Assembly: GCA_009720755.1 (NCBI GenBank) | Contig: WNKV01000012.1 | Span: 1 to 64,000, forward strand | Direction: 5' to 3' | From: Rhodoplanes serenus | Lineage (GTDB): Bacteria; Pseudomonadota; Alphaproteobacteria; Rhizobiales; Xanthobacteraceae | Length of the DNA stretch: 64,000 nt | Shown here: in pieces, positions 25,928 to 35,442 of the stretch | Position numbering within the stretch: the stretch's first letter is position 1 | Layout: each line of letters begins with the position of its first letter | Program-made: the position numbers and the translations under genes | The notes under the pieces: model-generated | What the model saw: the letters and a program-made list of their open reading frames with translations, nothing else | The model's database searches: none | What the model was told of the DNA's origin: nothing

Positions 25928-26533
25928 ATGCGGATCGCTGCCGTGCCCTCATCCGATCTCCGAGCCGCCCCCCTCGATCGCAGGTCGACCGGCGTCGCCC
26001 GGGGCGATGTCGATGCCATGGACCGCTTCATCGCCGAATGGGGTGCGGCACGGCCCGATCTTGATGTTCGTTATCTGGCGACGCTCGGCCGCATCCTGCG
26101 GCTGTCGGCGCATCTGCGCGACGCGGTGGACGGCTGGTTGCGGCCGTTCGGTCTCACCTGGGACGTGTTCGACCTGATCGTGACGCTGCAACGCTCCGGC
26201 CGGCCCGAGGGGCTGCGCCCGACCGCGCTCACCGATGCGTGCTTGCTGTCGTCCGGCGCGATGACCAGCCGCATCGATCGGGTCGAGAAACTCGGACTTG
26301 CCGAGCGCCGTCCCGATCCGGACGACCGGCGCGCCACGCGCGTGGCGCTGACCCGCCGCGGCGCCAGGCTCGCGGCGCGCGCCATGGCGGAGCACGCCGC
26401 CCGCTCGCGCCACATCGCCGATCAGCTCACCCCGGCCGAGCAGGACGAGCTCGCGCAGTTGCTGCGCAAGCTTCTGAGATCATTCGAGAGTGAGGTTCCG
26501 CCCGCCGATGGGCACGACAGCGGTTCGGCATGA
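25928..26533 (+). CDS. MarR-family transcriptional regulator
   Basis: 201 residues; a winged helix-turn-helix with LSAHLRDAVDGWLRPFGLTWDVFDLIVTLQRSG, TDACLLSSGAMTSRIDRVEKLGLAERRPDPDDRR (recognition helix and wing, DDRR) and a C-terminal dimerisation helix. ATG 25928 directly abuts the operator and has no Shine-Dalgarno, so either the mRNA is nearly leaderless or translation starts at ATG 26018 (MDRFIAEWG), giving 171 residues, which is closer to the family size. It lies between the two halves of an ABC importer and probably controls both. Confidence 0.88.
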   Translation: MRIAAVPSSDLRAAPLDRRSTGVARGDVDAMDRFIAEWGAARPDLDVRYLATLGRILRLSAHLRDAVDGWLRPFGLTWDVFDLIVTLQRSGRPEGLRPTALTDACLLSSGAMTSRIDRVEKLGLAERRPDPDDRRATRVALTRRGARLAARAMAEHAARSRHIADQLTPAEQDELAQLLRKLLRSFESEVPPADGHDSGSA

Positions 26534-26634
26534 CCGGCGCGCGTCGCCGTCGCGCCTGCCGCACCGGGGTCCCGCCGGGCGAAACGCCGCAGCGGGGCCG
26601 CCGCCGGCGCCCTTGCGGGTGCGACGATGCGTGG

Positions 26635-26651
26635 TGCACAGTGCATATAAA
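26635..26651 (+). promoter_or_regulatory. Palindrome with adjacent -10-like box before the binding-protein gene
   Basis: TGCAC-A-GTGCA (26635-26645) is a perfect 11-nt inverted repeat directly followed by TATAAA (26646-26651). It lies 80 bp before the solute-binding protein gene. No -35 hexamer is obvious at 17 bp. Candidate promoter/operator only. Confidence 0.35.
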
Positions 26652-26730
26652 GTCGTGATCCGCCCGGCATCGATCTCGTGTTTGGGCTCGGTGCCTCGCC
26701 GATGTCGTCGTTCCACCCCCGGAGGCGCCC

Positions 26731-27786
26731 ATGACCAGCTCCCTCGATCGCCGACGTTTCGTGTCCACCACCGCCGCGGCCGCGGCGACACTCGCGATGC
26801 CCCGCGTCGCACGGAGCCAGGAGCGGGCCAAGATCCGCATCGGCGTCGTGCCGCTGATCTCCTCGGGTCCGATCTTCCTGGCGCAAGCGAAGGGCTTCTT
26901 CGACAAGGTCGGGCTCGACGTCGAGATCCGCTACTTCGCCGACGGCGTGCTGGCGATGCCGGCGCTGATCGCCGGCGAGCTCGACGCCACGGTGGCGACG
27001 CTCAATGCCGGCCTGTTCAACACGGTGGCGAAGGGCGCGCCGTTCAAGCTGGTTCTCGATCGCGGCTCGGAGAAGCCGGGCTCCGGCTCGATGACCATCG
27101 CGGCGTCGAACGAGCTGGTGAAGGCCGGCATGACGGCACCGGACAAGATGGCCCTGCTGAAGGGCAAGAAGGTCGCCATCCAGGCGCCCGGCGGGATCGA
27201 TCAGTATCTGCTCGGGCTCGGCGTCCGGCGCGCCGGTCTCGATCCGCGCACCGACGTGGAGTGGTCGAGCGGGCTCGCCTATCCGGACATCGTCAAGGCC
27301 ATGGGGGCCGGCCAGGCCGATGCCGCCAATGTGCCGGTGCCGCTCGGCTTCCTGGTCGAGAAGAACAATTTCGGCAAGCTCGTCTTCTCCGGCTGGGACA
27401 TCGAGCCGAACACCCAGCTCGCCTGCTGGGCGATGTCGCAGAAGTATCTCCAGAGCAACAAGTCGGCGGCGGTGCGCTTCGCCATGGTGCACACCCATGC
27501 GGGGCGGCTCTACAACAAGGCGGCCGCCGCCAAGGACCCCGACGTGATCAGGATCATCTCGGAGGCCACCAAGGTGCCGCCGCCGCTGATCGAGGCCGCG
27601 GCGCCGCGCTGGACCTGGTTCAACGAGAACGGACAGCCCAACATCGAGTCCTGCATGGCGCAGGGGACGTTCTGGACCGAGCAGATGAAGCTGGTGTCGG
27701 GGAGTGTCACCAAGGAGCAGCTGTTCGACCTGTCGCCGGCCATCGAGGCGGAGGCGCAGCTCGCGAGCAAGAACCCGTTCGGGTGA
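26731..27786 (+). CDS. ABC transporter substrate-binding protein, NitT/TauT class
   Basis: 351 residues. A twin-arginine signal, DRRRFVSTTAAAAATLAMPRVARSQ, covers about 5-30. The mature part opens KIRIGVVPLISSGPIFLAQAKGFFDKVGLDVEI, the standard beginning of the SsuA/THI5-like fold, with GKKVAIQAPGG in the middle. It binds an unknown small ligand in the periplasm for the permease/ATPase pair encoded on the other side of marR. GGAGG precedes ATG 26731. Confidence 0.9.
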   Translation: MTSSLDRRRFVSTTAAAAATLAMPRVARSQERAKIRIGVVPLISSGPIFLAQAKGFFDKVGLDVEIRYFADGVLAMPALIAGELDATVATLNAGLFNTVAKGAPFKLVLDRGSEKPGSGSMTIAASNELVKAGMTAPDKMALLKGKKVAIQAPGGIDQYLLGLGVRRAGLDPRTDVEWSSGLAYPDIVKAMGAGQADAANVPVPLGFLVEKNNFGKLVFSGWDIEPNTQLACWAMSQKYLQSNKSAAVRFAMVHTHAGRLYNKAAAAKDPDVIRIISEATKVPPPLIEAAAPRWTWFNENGQPNIESCMAQGTFWTEQMKLVSGSVTKEQLFDLSPAIEAEAQLASKNPFG

Positions 27787-27876
27787 GGACGGGCGCCCTC
27801 ATGTCTGCGTGCCCGTCGCAGATATGCTCCGGGCTCCGCGTGCCCCCGCCGAGCTGCGACTGGGAGCGAATGACAA

Positions 27877-27900
27877 AAGGGCCGCCTCGCGGCGGCCCTT
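27877..27900 (-). terminator. Rho-independent terminator of groSL
   Basis: AAGGGCCGCC (27877-27886) and GGCGGCCCTT (27891-27900) form a perfect 10-bp stem with loop TCGC. On the minus strand it is followed by TTTTGTCA, giving a U tail. It lies 34 bp after the groL stop and also 91 bp after the convergent binding-protein gene, which it may serve less well. Confidence 0.8.
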
Positions 27901-27933
27901 CGTCGTGTCGTCGTCAGAGGCTCGGGGGCCGGA

Positions 27934-29637
<1,704 letters not shown>

Positions 29638-29663
29638 TCACGGACGACGTCGCGGGGCGTCGG

Positions 29664-29960
29664 TCAGCCGACGATCCCCATGATGTCGCTCTCCTTCATG
29701 ATCAGGAGATCGACGCCGTCGAGCTTCACCTCGGTGCCCGACCACTTGCCGAACAGCACGCGGTCGCCGACCTTGACGTCGAGGGGGGTCAGCTTGCCGG
29801 CCTCGTCGCGCCCGCCCGGGCCGACCGCGATCACCTCGCCCTGGCTCGGCTTCTCCTTGGCGGTGTCCGGGATGATGATGCCGCCGGCGGTCTTCTCTTC
29901 GGCCTCGATGCGCTTCACGACGACGCGGTCGTGCAGCGGGCGGAACGTGGTCTTCGCCAT
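29664..29960 (-). CDS. groS: 10-kDa co-chaperonin GroES
   Basis: 98 residues. [33 protein letters not shown] contains the mobile loop (KTAGGIII), followed by [19 protein letters not shown]. Heptameric lid of GroEL. First gene of the groSL operon, with AGGA ahead of ATG 29960. Confidence 0.98.
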   Translation of the reverse strand: MAKTTFRPLHDRVVVKRIEAEEKTAGGIIIPDTAKEKPSQGEVIAVGPGGRDEAGKLTPLDVKVGDRVLFGKWSGTEVKLDGVDLLIMKESDIMGIVG

Positions 29961-30023
29961 GGATCAGGTATCCTCGTCGCCACCGGAGGTGGCTGGGTTT
30001 CGTTGGAAACTCGTGATGGGAGG

Positions 30024-30050
30024 CTAGCACTCGGACATCGAGAGTGCCAG
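30024..30050 (-). promoter_or_regulatory. CIRCE element (HrcA operator)
   Basis: CTAGCACTC-N9-GAGTGCCAG at 30024-30050 matches the CIRCE consensus TTAGCACTC-N9-GAGTGCTAA with one or two changes in each outer arm. It lies just inside the predicted transcript start of groSL, the usual place for HrcA repression. hrcA itself is not in the window. Confidence 0.92.
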
Positions 30051-30060
30051 CGCCGCGCCG

Positions 30061-30089
30061 GACATAGGGAGTAGGTCCGGGGCTGTCAA
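30061..30089 (-). promoter_or_regulatory. groSL promoter
   Basis: On the minus strand TTGACA (30084-30089) and TATGTC (30061-30066) are 17 bp apart. The wider sequence CTTGACA...CCCTATGT also fits the alphaproteobacterial RpoH (sigma-32) consensus. Transcription would start near 30055, right before CIRCE, so heat control may be both by HrcA and by sigma-32. The remainder of 30090-30580 shows no gene. Confidence 0.75.
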
Positions 30090-30580
30090 GGCGCGTGGCC
30101 GGCCGGAGCCATGCGGCGCGGAGGGGCGCTGCGGCTGCGGTTAATGCCGGTGGCGATCATCGCCGAGCCGTGGCCGTTCCGCCCGAGCGGGGGCGAAGCC
30201 GCGCGGTCTCGCCGGCCGGAGGCGGTCGTACAGCCGGCTGCGCCCCCGTGGTCCTAACGCCAACGGCGAGCCCCGGCAAGCCGCGCCGCCTGCGGGGCGC
30301 TGGGATGGCTGGCGCTGGGGTGTCCGGCGGCCGGCTGTTCCCGGCGGGTGACACCTGCGGCGAAACCGTGCCGGGCGCGGCGGCTCGCGACAATGCCGCG
30401 ACCGTGCCGCGACGATGTCCCACCCGTCATCGAAACGCCCACCTGATGGGTCAAAGCCACGGCTCGACCCTGTCTCGCGAGCCGCGCGGTGGCGGCGCGC
30501 TGCCGCCCGAGGCGGGTTATGTCCCGCTTGCACCGAAGCCTTTCGCCCATCAGAGTGGGCCGTCATTGTCGGAGATCGTC

Positions 30581-31126
30581 ATGTTCGGTTCGTTCCGGGG
30601 CGTCGCGCGCGCGCTGATGGCCGTCGCGCTGCTGTCGCTCACTGGCTGCGCCAGCACTCTTCCGTCGTTCTCGGGCGGTGGCTCGGCGCCCGAGCCGCAG
30701 CCGAGCGCGCCGCCGCCGCCCTCCAACATCCGCCCCGAGGACCTGGTCGGCCGCTGGGGGCTCGCCGCCTATCACCGTCCGGAGGACCGCGCCCGCACCG
30801 AGGCGGCGGCCCGGCGCGGCTGCACCCAGCCCTTCGTCATCAACCGCAGCTCGGTGGGCGTGGCGATGCTGGGCCACGACAATCCGCAGGTGCAGGACAT
30901 GCTGGTGAAGGGCAGCTACGAGGGCAAGACCTTCATCGGGCCGAACCCGCAGTCCGGCGATGCCGACGACCGCGAGGTGGTGTCGTTCGACGGCCGCGTG
31001 CTGGTGATGAGGTGGGTCGACCAGGAGGTGGCTGGCCGCTACGGCACCATGGTGCTGGTGCGCTGTGGCGCCGAGGGCACTGCCTCGCGCGGCGCTCCGC
31101 GCCCGGCGCCCGCCCCGGCGCGCTGA
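30581..31126 (+). CDS. Lipoprotein of unknown function
   Basis: 181 residues. MFGSFRGVARALMAVALLSLTGCAS is a signal peptide ending in a lipobox (LTGC, Cys near residue 23), followed by a Pro-rich linker and a compact domain opening EDLVGRWGLAAYHRPEDRARTEAAARRGC. The mature domain has cysteines in RRGCTQPF and LVRCGAEG, and ends in a Pro/Ala-rich tail. It is probably anchored in the inner leaflet of the outer membrane. GGAG precedes ATG 30581. A similar GRWG start occurs in small envelope proteins of Rhizobiales; no function is known to me. Confidence 0.75.
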   Translation: MFGSFRGVARALMAVALLSLTGCASTLPSFSGGGSAPEPQPSAPPPPSNIRPEDLVGRWGLAAYHRPEDRARTEAAARRGCTQPFVINRSSVGVAMLGHDNPQVQDMLVKGSYEGKTFIGPNPQSGDADDREVVSFDGRVLVMRWVDQEVAGRYGTMVLVRCGAEGTASRGAPRPAPAPAR

Positions 31127-31145
31127 CCGGAGCGAGGGGGGCGAG

Positions 31146-31577
31146 ATGACGGCGCGCCATCCGCGCCTGCTGTGGCTGCCGCTGGCGCCGTTCGAGCGCG
31201 ACGGCGCCCGCGCGGCGCTGAAGCGGGCCGGACTTCCCCACGACGACGTCGACGCACCCGGCCGCTGGTACTGGCGGTTCGAGGAGGATGACGTGCCGGT
31301 CGGCTTCGGCGGCGTCGAGGTGCATGGCGATGCCGGCCTTCTGCGCATCGTCACCCTGCCGGTGCTGCGCCATCGCGGCTTGGGCGCCGCCATCGCGACG
31401 GCCCTGGAGGGCGAGACCGCGGCGCTCGGCTGCCGCATCCTCTATGTGGCGCCGGGGGGCGAGGTCGCCTTCTTCACCGAGCAGGGCTACGCGCCCTGTC
31501 CGGCCGGCACGGTTCCGGAGGCCATCGCGGCGCGGCTGCCGGACCCCGATGGCGTGATGCACAAGCGGGTCGGGTAG
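31146..31577 (+). CDS. GNAT acetyltransferase, ArsN2-like
   Basis: 143 residues. The GNAT core is visible: WYWRFEEDDVPVGFGGVEVHGDAGLLRIVTLPVLRHRGLGAAIATALEGETAALGC is spread over about 40-97 (motif A is RHRGLG for acetyl-CoA), and EVAFFTEQGYAPC is the last beta-strand region. The arrangement resembles the arsenic-resistance N-acetyltransferase ArsN2. An MFS permease follows 61 bp later on the same strand. The substrate is not certain. ATG 31146 is 19 bp after the lipoprotein stop. Confidence 0.75.
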   Translation: MTARHPRLLWLPLAPFERDGARAALKRAGLPHDDVDAPGRWYWRFEEDDVPVGFGGVEVHGDAGLLRIVTLPVLRHRGLGAAIATALEGETAALGCRILYVAPGGEVAFFTEQGYAPCPAGTVPEAIAARLPDPDGVMHKRVG

Positions 31578-31638
31578 CGGCGGCGCGCTCCGGTGCCTGT
31601 CCGCAGGAGCGGCGCGATGGCGCGGCGTCGGGACGTGA

Positions 31639-32880
31639 ATGGCGAAGCGGCGCAAGCTCCTCTCTCGTAAGCTCCTCTCCGGCAAGCTGCTGTTGGACGG
31701 CCCGTGGCGGGCGCTGCCCGTTCTCGGGGTCACCCAGGTGCTCGCCTGGGGCAGCCTGATCTATCCGGCCGTGCTGATCGTGCCGCGGATCGCCGCCGAA
31801 CGTGGCTGGTCGCTGTCCTTCGCCATGGCGGGGTACTCGGCGGCGCTGCTCGCCGGCGGCCTGGTGGCGCCGCTGGTCGGCCGCACCATCGACCGCCGTG
31901 GCGGCCATGAGGTGATGACGGCCGGAGCGCTGATCGGGGCGGCCGGGCTGGTGGGCCTCACCCTGGCCGTGCATCCCGTCGCCTATGTGGCGGCGTGGGC
32001 GGTGGTCGGCGTCGCCATGGCGGCGTCACTCTACGAGTCGGCCTTCGCGACGCTGGGGCGGCTGTTCGGGGCGGCGGCGCGGCGGCCGATCACGCTGCTG
32101 ACCTTCGTGGGTGGCCTCGCCTCCACGGTGAGCTGGCCGGCCACCGCGGCGCTCGACGCGGCGCTGGGCTGGCGCGGCTGCCTCCTGGTCTATGCGGCGC
32201 TCCTCGCCGGCGTCGCGGCGCCGCTGCTCGCCTTGGCGTTGCCGCGCCGGCCCGCCGATCCGGTCCCGGCGGCGGACTCCGGGCTGGGATCGGCGCCGGG
32301 GTCTCCCGCTCCGGCCCCGGTGCTGCCGCCGCGCGGGCGGCCGTTCCTCCTGGTGATGGCCGGCTTCGCCGCCTATGCGTTCGTGCCCTCGGCCTTGGCG
32401 GCGCATTTCCTCGCCATCCTGCAACGCGGCGGCCTCGACCCGTCGACCGCTGTGCTCGTCGGCATGCTGTTCGGGCCGTGCCAGGTGCTGGCGCGGGTCG
32501 CCGAGTTCGCCTTTGCAGGACGCACTCATCCGCTGCTGCTGGCCCGCTTCGCCTTCGGGCTGATCCTGGCGGCGTTCGGGCTGTTGGCCGGCGCCGGTCT
32601 GTCGGTGCCGGCGGCCGCGCTCTTCTATGTGATGTTCGGGGCGAGCAACGGTCTCGTCACCATCGCGCGCGGCACCGTGCCGCTGGTGCTGTTCGGGCCG
32701 TCGGGCTTCGGCGTGCTGGTCGGGCGGCTGGCGGCGCCGTGGCTGGTGATGCAGGCGGTGGCGCCGCTGGCGATGGCGCTGGTGGCGGAACGGACGTCGG
32801 ATGCGGTCGCGCTCGCCGTGGCGGCGGGCTGCGCCGGCGTGGCGCTCGCCTGCTTCTCGGTGATCCGCCGGCCCGGCTGA
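31639..32880 (+). CDS. Major facilitator superfamily transporter
   Basis: 413 residues with 12 hydrophobic segments and a central Pro-rich loop near 210-235. VAPLVGRTIDRRGGHEVM is the MFS motif A (loop 2-3). The N-terminus has three near repeats of (R/G)KLL, encoded by a triplicated DNA segment at 31659-31693. The neighbouring ArsN2-like gene makes a metalloid or toxic-compound exporter a possibility, but no residue in the sequence fixes the substrate. Confidence 0.8.
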   Translation: MAKRRKLLSRKLLSGKLLLDGPWRALPVLGVTQVLAWGSLIYPAVLIVPRIAAERGWSLSFAMAGYSAALLAGGLVAPLVGRTIDRRGGHEVMTAGALIGAAGLVGLTLAVHPVAYVAAWAVVGVAMAASLYESAFATLGRLFGAAARRPITLLTFVGGLASTVSWPATAALDAALGWRGCLLVYAALLAGVAAPLLALALPRRPADPVPAADSGLGSAPGSPAPAPVLPPRGRPFLLVMAGFAAYAFVPSALAAHFLAILQRGGLDPSTAVLVGMLFGPCQVLARVAEFAFAGRTHPLLLARFAFGLILAAFGLLAGAGLSVPAAALFYVMFGASNGLVTIARGTVPLVLFGPSGFGVLVGRLAAPWLVMQAVAPLAMALVAERTSDAVALAVAAGCAGVALACFSVIRRPG

Positions 32881-32883
32881 CCC

Positions 32884-32913
32884 GGGCGGGCGGCGCGTCG
32901 CGCCGCGCCCGCG
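32884..32913. terminator. GC-rich hairpin between convergent genes
   Basis: The near-palindromic GGGCGGGCGGCGCG / CGCCGCGCCCGCGG lies in the 35-bp gap between the MFS and cheZ stops. It could end both transcripts, although neither side has a clear U-run. Confidence 0.4.
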
Positions 32914-32915
32914 GC

Positions 32916-33686
32916 TCAGCCGAACAGGGCGTCGATGTCGTCCTGGGAGGCGTGGCCGATGTCGCCGTCGAGCTTCGGCCCGTTGAGGAGCTTGTCCTCC
33001 TCGGTCTGCTCGGGGACCTGGACCACCGGCGCCACGGTGCCGAAGGCTTCGATGCCGCCCCAGATCTCTTCCATCCGCCGGATATGATCCTCGATGAACT
33101 TCAAGGCCGCCACCACCTTGCTGATGCGCTGGCCGGTCAGGTCCTGGAAGTTGCACGCTTCGAAGATGCGGATGACGCAGTCCTGGATCTCGCGCGCCGT
33201 TGCCCGGTGGGCCTCGTCGGTCAGCCCGGAGGCGAGGGCGTCGGCCCGGGCGTCGATGTCCTCCACGGCGCCGAGGATCGCCTGGGTGGCCTGCTCGGTA
33301 TCGTCGACCACCGCGTCCAGCTCGTTCGCCACCCGCGACATGTCCTGGCCGTTGAAGCCGGTGACATGGATGGTGGCGAGCTCGCGCTTGGTCTCGGTGA
33401 TGGCGCTCTCGATGACGTCGAGCTCCACCTTGAGCTTGTGCAGCTCCTTGAACTGAGCCTGCACCTTGTCGAGCGCCTCCTGGGCCTCGCGGGCGCGGCC
33501 CTCGATCAGGGCGCGCACGCCGCGAATCTCGGTGATCACTTCGAGGTGGCGCAGGGCGGCATCCGCGTCGTTGGCGGAGGCGGGCGGCACACCGTCGGAG
33601 GCCGCGACGGCTGCACCCGCCACGCCGGCGGTGACCTCGTCGACCGGACGATACTGCTCGATGCGGAAGAGCTTTCGCGGCTGCAT
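32916..33686 (-). CDS. cheZ: Protein phosphatase CheZ
   Basis: 256 residues. Dephosphorylates CheY-P in chemotaxis. The active-site helix is clear: EACNFQDLTGQRISKV near 175, where Asp and Gln of FQDLTGQ are the catalytic pair. A long helical coiled segment (about 40-110) precedes it, and the C-terminus SQDDIDALFG is the CheY-binding peptide separated by a flexible acidic linker. No other che or fla gene is in the window, so this is an orphan locus. Confidence 0.92.
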   Translation of the reverse strand: MQPRKLFRIEQYRPVDEVTAGVAGAAVAASDGVPPASANDADAALRHLEVITEIRGVRALIEGRAREAQEALDKVQAQFKELHKLKVELDVIESAITETKRELATIHVTGFNGQDMSRVANELDAVVDDTEQATQAILGAVEDIDARADALASGLTDEAHRATAREIQDCVIRIFEACNFQDLTGQRISKVVAALKFIEDHIRRMEEIWGGIEAFGTVAPVVQVPEQTEEDKLLNGPKLDGDIGHASQDDIDALFG

Positions 33687-33949
33687 GGCGACATCGCAAT
33701 TCGAGGTGTTCTTTACGCTTCTACCGGATCAACCTTTAACGCGGGGTTCACACCTCCCGGCCCGGACGAAGCCCACAGGTTGCAGGCAGGCGTCGACGCC
33801 TCCCTTCCATCCACAGGTGCCGACGAATTGTTTACCATGTCGGCTCCGTTGACTCGTCGTTAACTATAATCGTCCCGTGTTTACGTTTCGATCACCATGG
33901 TTCTCTGAAATTCGCGGCTGCTCGCTTTACAGTAAATCCCCGGGCTCTC

Positions 33950-34010
33950 GTTTTTACGACTTGGTGTCCACTTCTGGTTTTTACTGGAAATGCACCAAGG
34001 CTTGGTGTCC
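33950..34010 (+). promoter_or_regulatory. Repeated operator-like region upstream of the L,D-transpeptidase
   Basis: CTTGGTGTCC occurs at 33960-33969 and again at 34001-34010, 41 bp apart (about four helical turns). The second copy forms a perfect palindrome CACCAAG-G-CTTGGTG at 33993-34007. GTTTTTAC is also repeated (33950-33957 and 33977-33984). The region is AT-rich against its surroundings. This looks like multiple binding sites of one regulator. 33687-33949 shows no gene. Confidence 0.5.
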
Positions 34011-34046
34011 GAACCGTTCATGCAGTAGCGAGTGCAGAGCCCCGTC

Positions 34047-34910
34047 ATGTATCGCGTACTCCTTTGCACCCTGGCCGCGACCGCCCTGTCGGGATCGCTG
34101 GCGACCGCCCAGCCCTACGTGCCGGGTCCTTATGCGTCCGGCGCGTATGCGTCCGGCGCCTCCGCGCCGAGCTACGGGTCCGGCCCGTATGCCTCCGGGA
34201 CGTATGCCTCCGGGACGTATGCCGCCGGCGCGTATGCGTCCTCCCCGTCTGCGCCACGCGGCTATGCGGCACCGCCGGCGGCGCGCCCGGCGCGCGCCAA
34301 TATGGGCGGCGGCTTCATCGAGGCGATCTTCGGGGGCGGTGATGCCCCGCCGCGCGCCGCCCGCGAGCCGCAGACCTATGCGGTCGACCAGTACGGCAAC
34401 CCGGTGGCGGCCTACGGGGGCCGCTATGCGGCGCATGATCCGGCCGAGTACAGCCGCACCGCCGTGGATCCGCGCTTTCGCCCGCAGCGGGTGGCGTATT
34501 CGGGCAGCGAGCCGCCCGGCACCGTGATCGTCGACACCCGGCAGTTCTATCTGTTCCTCGTGGAAGGGAACGGCACCGCCATGCGCTACGGCGTCGGCGT
34601 CGGTCGCCCCGGCTTCACCTGGTCGGGCGTCCACACCGTCAGCGCCAAGAAGGAATGGCCGGACTGGCGGCCGCCCGACGAGATGCTGCGCCGGCAGCCG
34701 CATCTGCCGAGCTACATGGCGGGCGGGCCGCAGAACCCGCTCGGGGCGCGCGCCCTCTATCTCGGCTCCACGCTCTACCGCATCCACGGCTCCAACGAGC
34801 CGTGGACCATCGGCACCCAGGTCTCCTCGGGCTGCATCCGCATGCGCAACGAGGACGTCATGGACCTGTACGAGCGCGTCAAGGTCGGCACCAAGGTGGT
34901 GGTGATCTGA
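34047..34910 (+). CDS. L,D-transpeptidase (YkuD domain)
   Basis: 287 residues. Signal peptide MYRVLLCTLAATALSGSLATAQ, then a Tyr/Ala/Ser/Gly repeat region (about 25-62, repeats of YASG), a linker, and a C-terminal YkuD domain from about 155. The catalytic motif is complete: HGSNEP followed by SSGCIRMRNEDV, giving the His and the nucleophilic Cys. It makes 3-3 peptidoglycan crosslinks or attaches proteins in the periplasm. ATG 34047 is preferred over GTG 34032 because it begins the signal peptide. Confidence 0.9.
   Translation: MYRVLLCTLAATALSGSLATAQPYVPGPYASGAYASGASAPSYGSGPYASGTYASGTYAAGAYASSPSAPRGYAAPPAARPARANMGGGFIEAIFGGGDAPPRAAREPQTYAVDQYGNPVAAYGGRYAAHDPAEYSRTAVDPRFRPQRVAYSGSEPPGTVIVDTRQFYLFLVEGNGTAMRYGVGVGRPGFTWSGVHTVSAKKEWPDWRPPDEMLRRQPHLPSYMAGGPQNPLGARALYLGSTLYRIHGSNEPWTIGTQVSSGCIRMRNEDVMDLYERVKVGTKVVVI
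34114..34246 (+). repeat. Short tandem repeats encoding YASG units
   Basis: Degenerate 12-15-bp repeats of the form tatgcgtccggc / tatgcctccggg occur about eight times within the transpeptidase gene and encode (P/A/T)YASG units. The repeat could vary in number by slippage and change the length of the periplasmic linker. Confidence 0.7.
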
Positions 34911-35143
34911 CGCGGGCCGGCGGCTCCGCCGCCCGAGGAGATTTCCGTCGCGCCGCCGAGGGTGGCGCCGGCATCGACGTCCGATGTGGCATCGGACGAC
35001 TGGCGCGGGGCGCGCTCGGTCCTTCCCGGACCGGGCGCGTTCCTGCATGGGCGCCCGTGAAGGCCGGCTGCGGCGAAACCGCGGCCGTGCTTCGACACGC
35101 GAGGGTCAAAATCTTGGCCATACGGTCCTGCTCGGTGCCATAA

Positions 35144-35411
35144 GAGCCCGTTTGGAAACTCGGACGGAGGTTGCGTCGCAATGCGAACAGCCGGAGGCCA
35201 GGAGAGAAGCGACGCCGATATCGGGGATATCGGCGAGATTCTCGACGCCGCGGCCGGCGTTCGCATCGCGACCCGGAGGGCCGGGCCGCTTTCGGCCGCC
35301 CGGTGCGTCGCCGATCTCGACCGTACTCCCTGGTACGCCCTTCGATCGGCTCGTGCCGGATCGGCCGAAATCGGCTCCGGCGCAGCCCCGTCGGAGTTTC
35401 CAAACGGGCTC
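35144..35411 (+). mobile_element. 268-bp MITE-like element, copy 2
   Basis: Same length and same 18-bp perfect terminal inverted repeats as copy 1, with differences at 35353 (g for c) and 35368 (a for g) only. Flanked by TAA on both sides (35141-35143 and 35412-35414), so the insertion is independent of copy 1 (TCA) and follows the same TNA rule. It has no transposase gene. It lies 31 bp before the GTG start of the TIR-TPR gene, in the same orientation relative to the downstream gene as copy 1. Confidence 0.92.
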
Positions 35412-35442
35412 TAAGGCCGCGGGGGCGGCCCGGGAGGGTGTC

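Noticed and set aside
34114..34246. CRISPR-like direct repeats
   Set aside because: The repeats are 12-15 bp, in frame inside a coding sequence, and have no unique spacers.
34984..35442. N-terminal extension of the TIR-TPR protein through MITE copy 2
   Set aside because: As for copy 1, the element happens to be open in this frame, but the TIR-like domain starts right after GTG 35443, which has GGGAGGG upstream.
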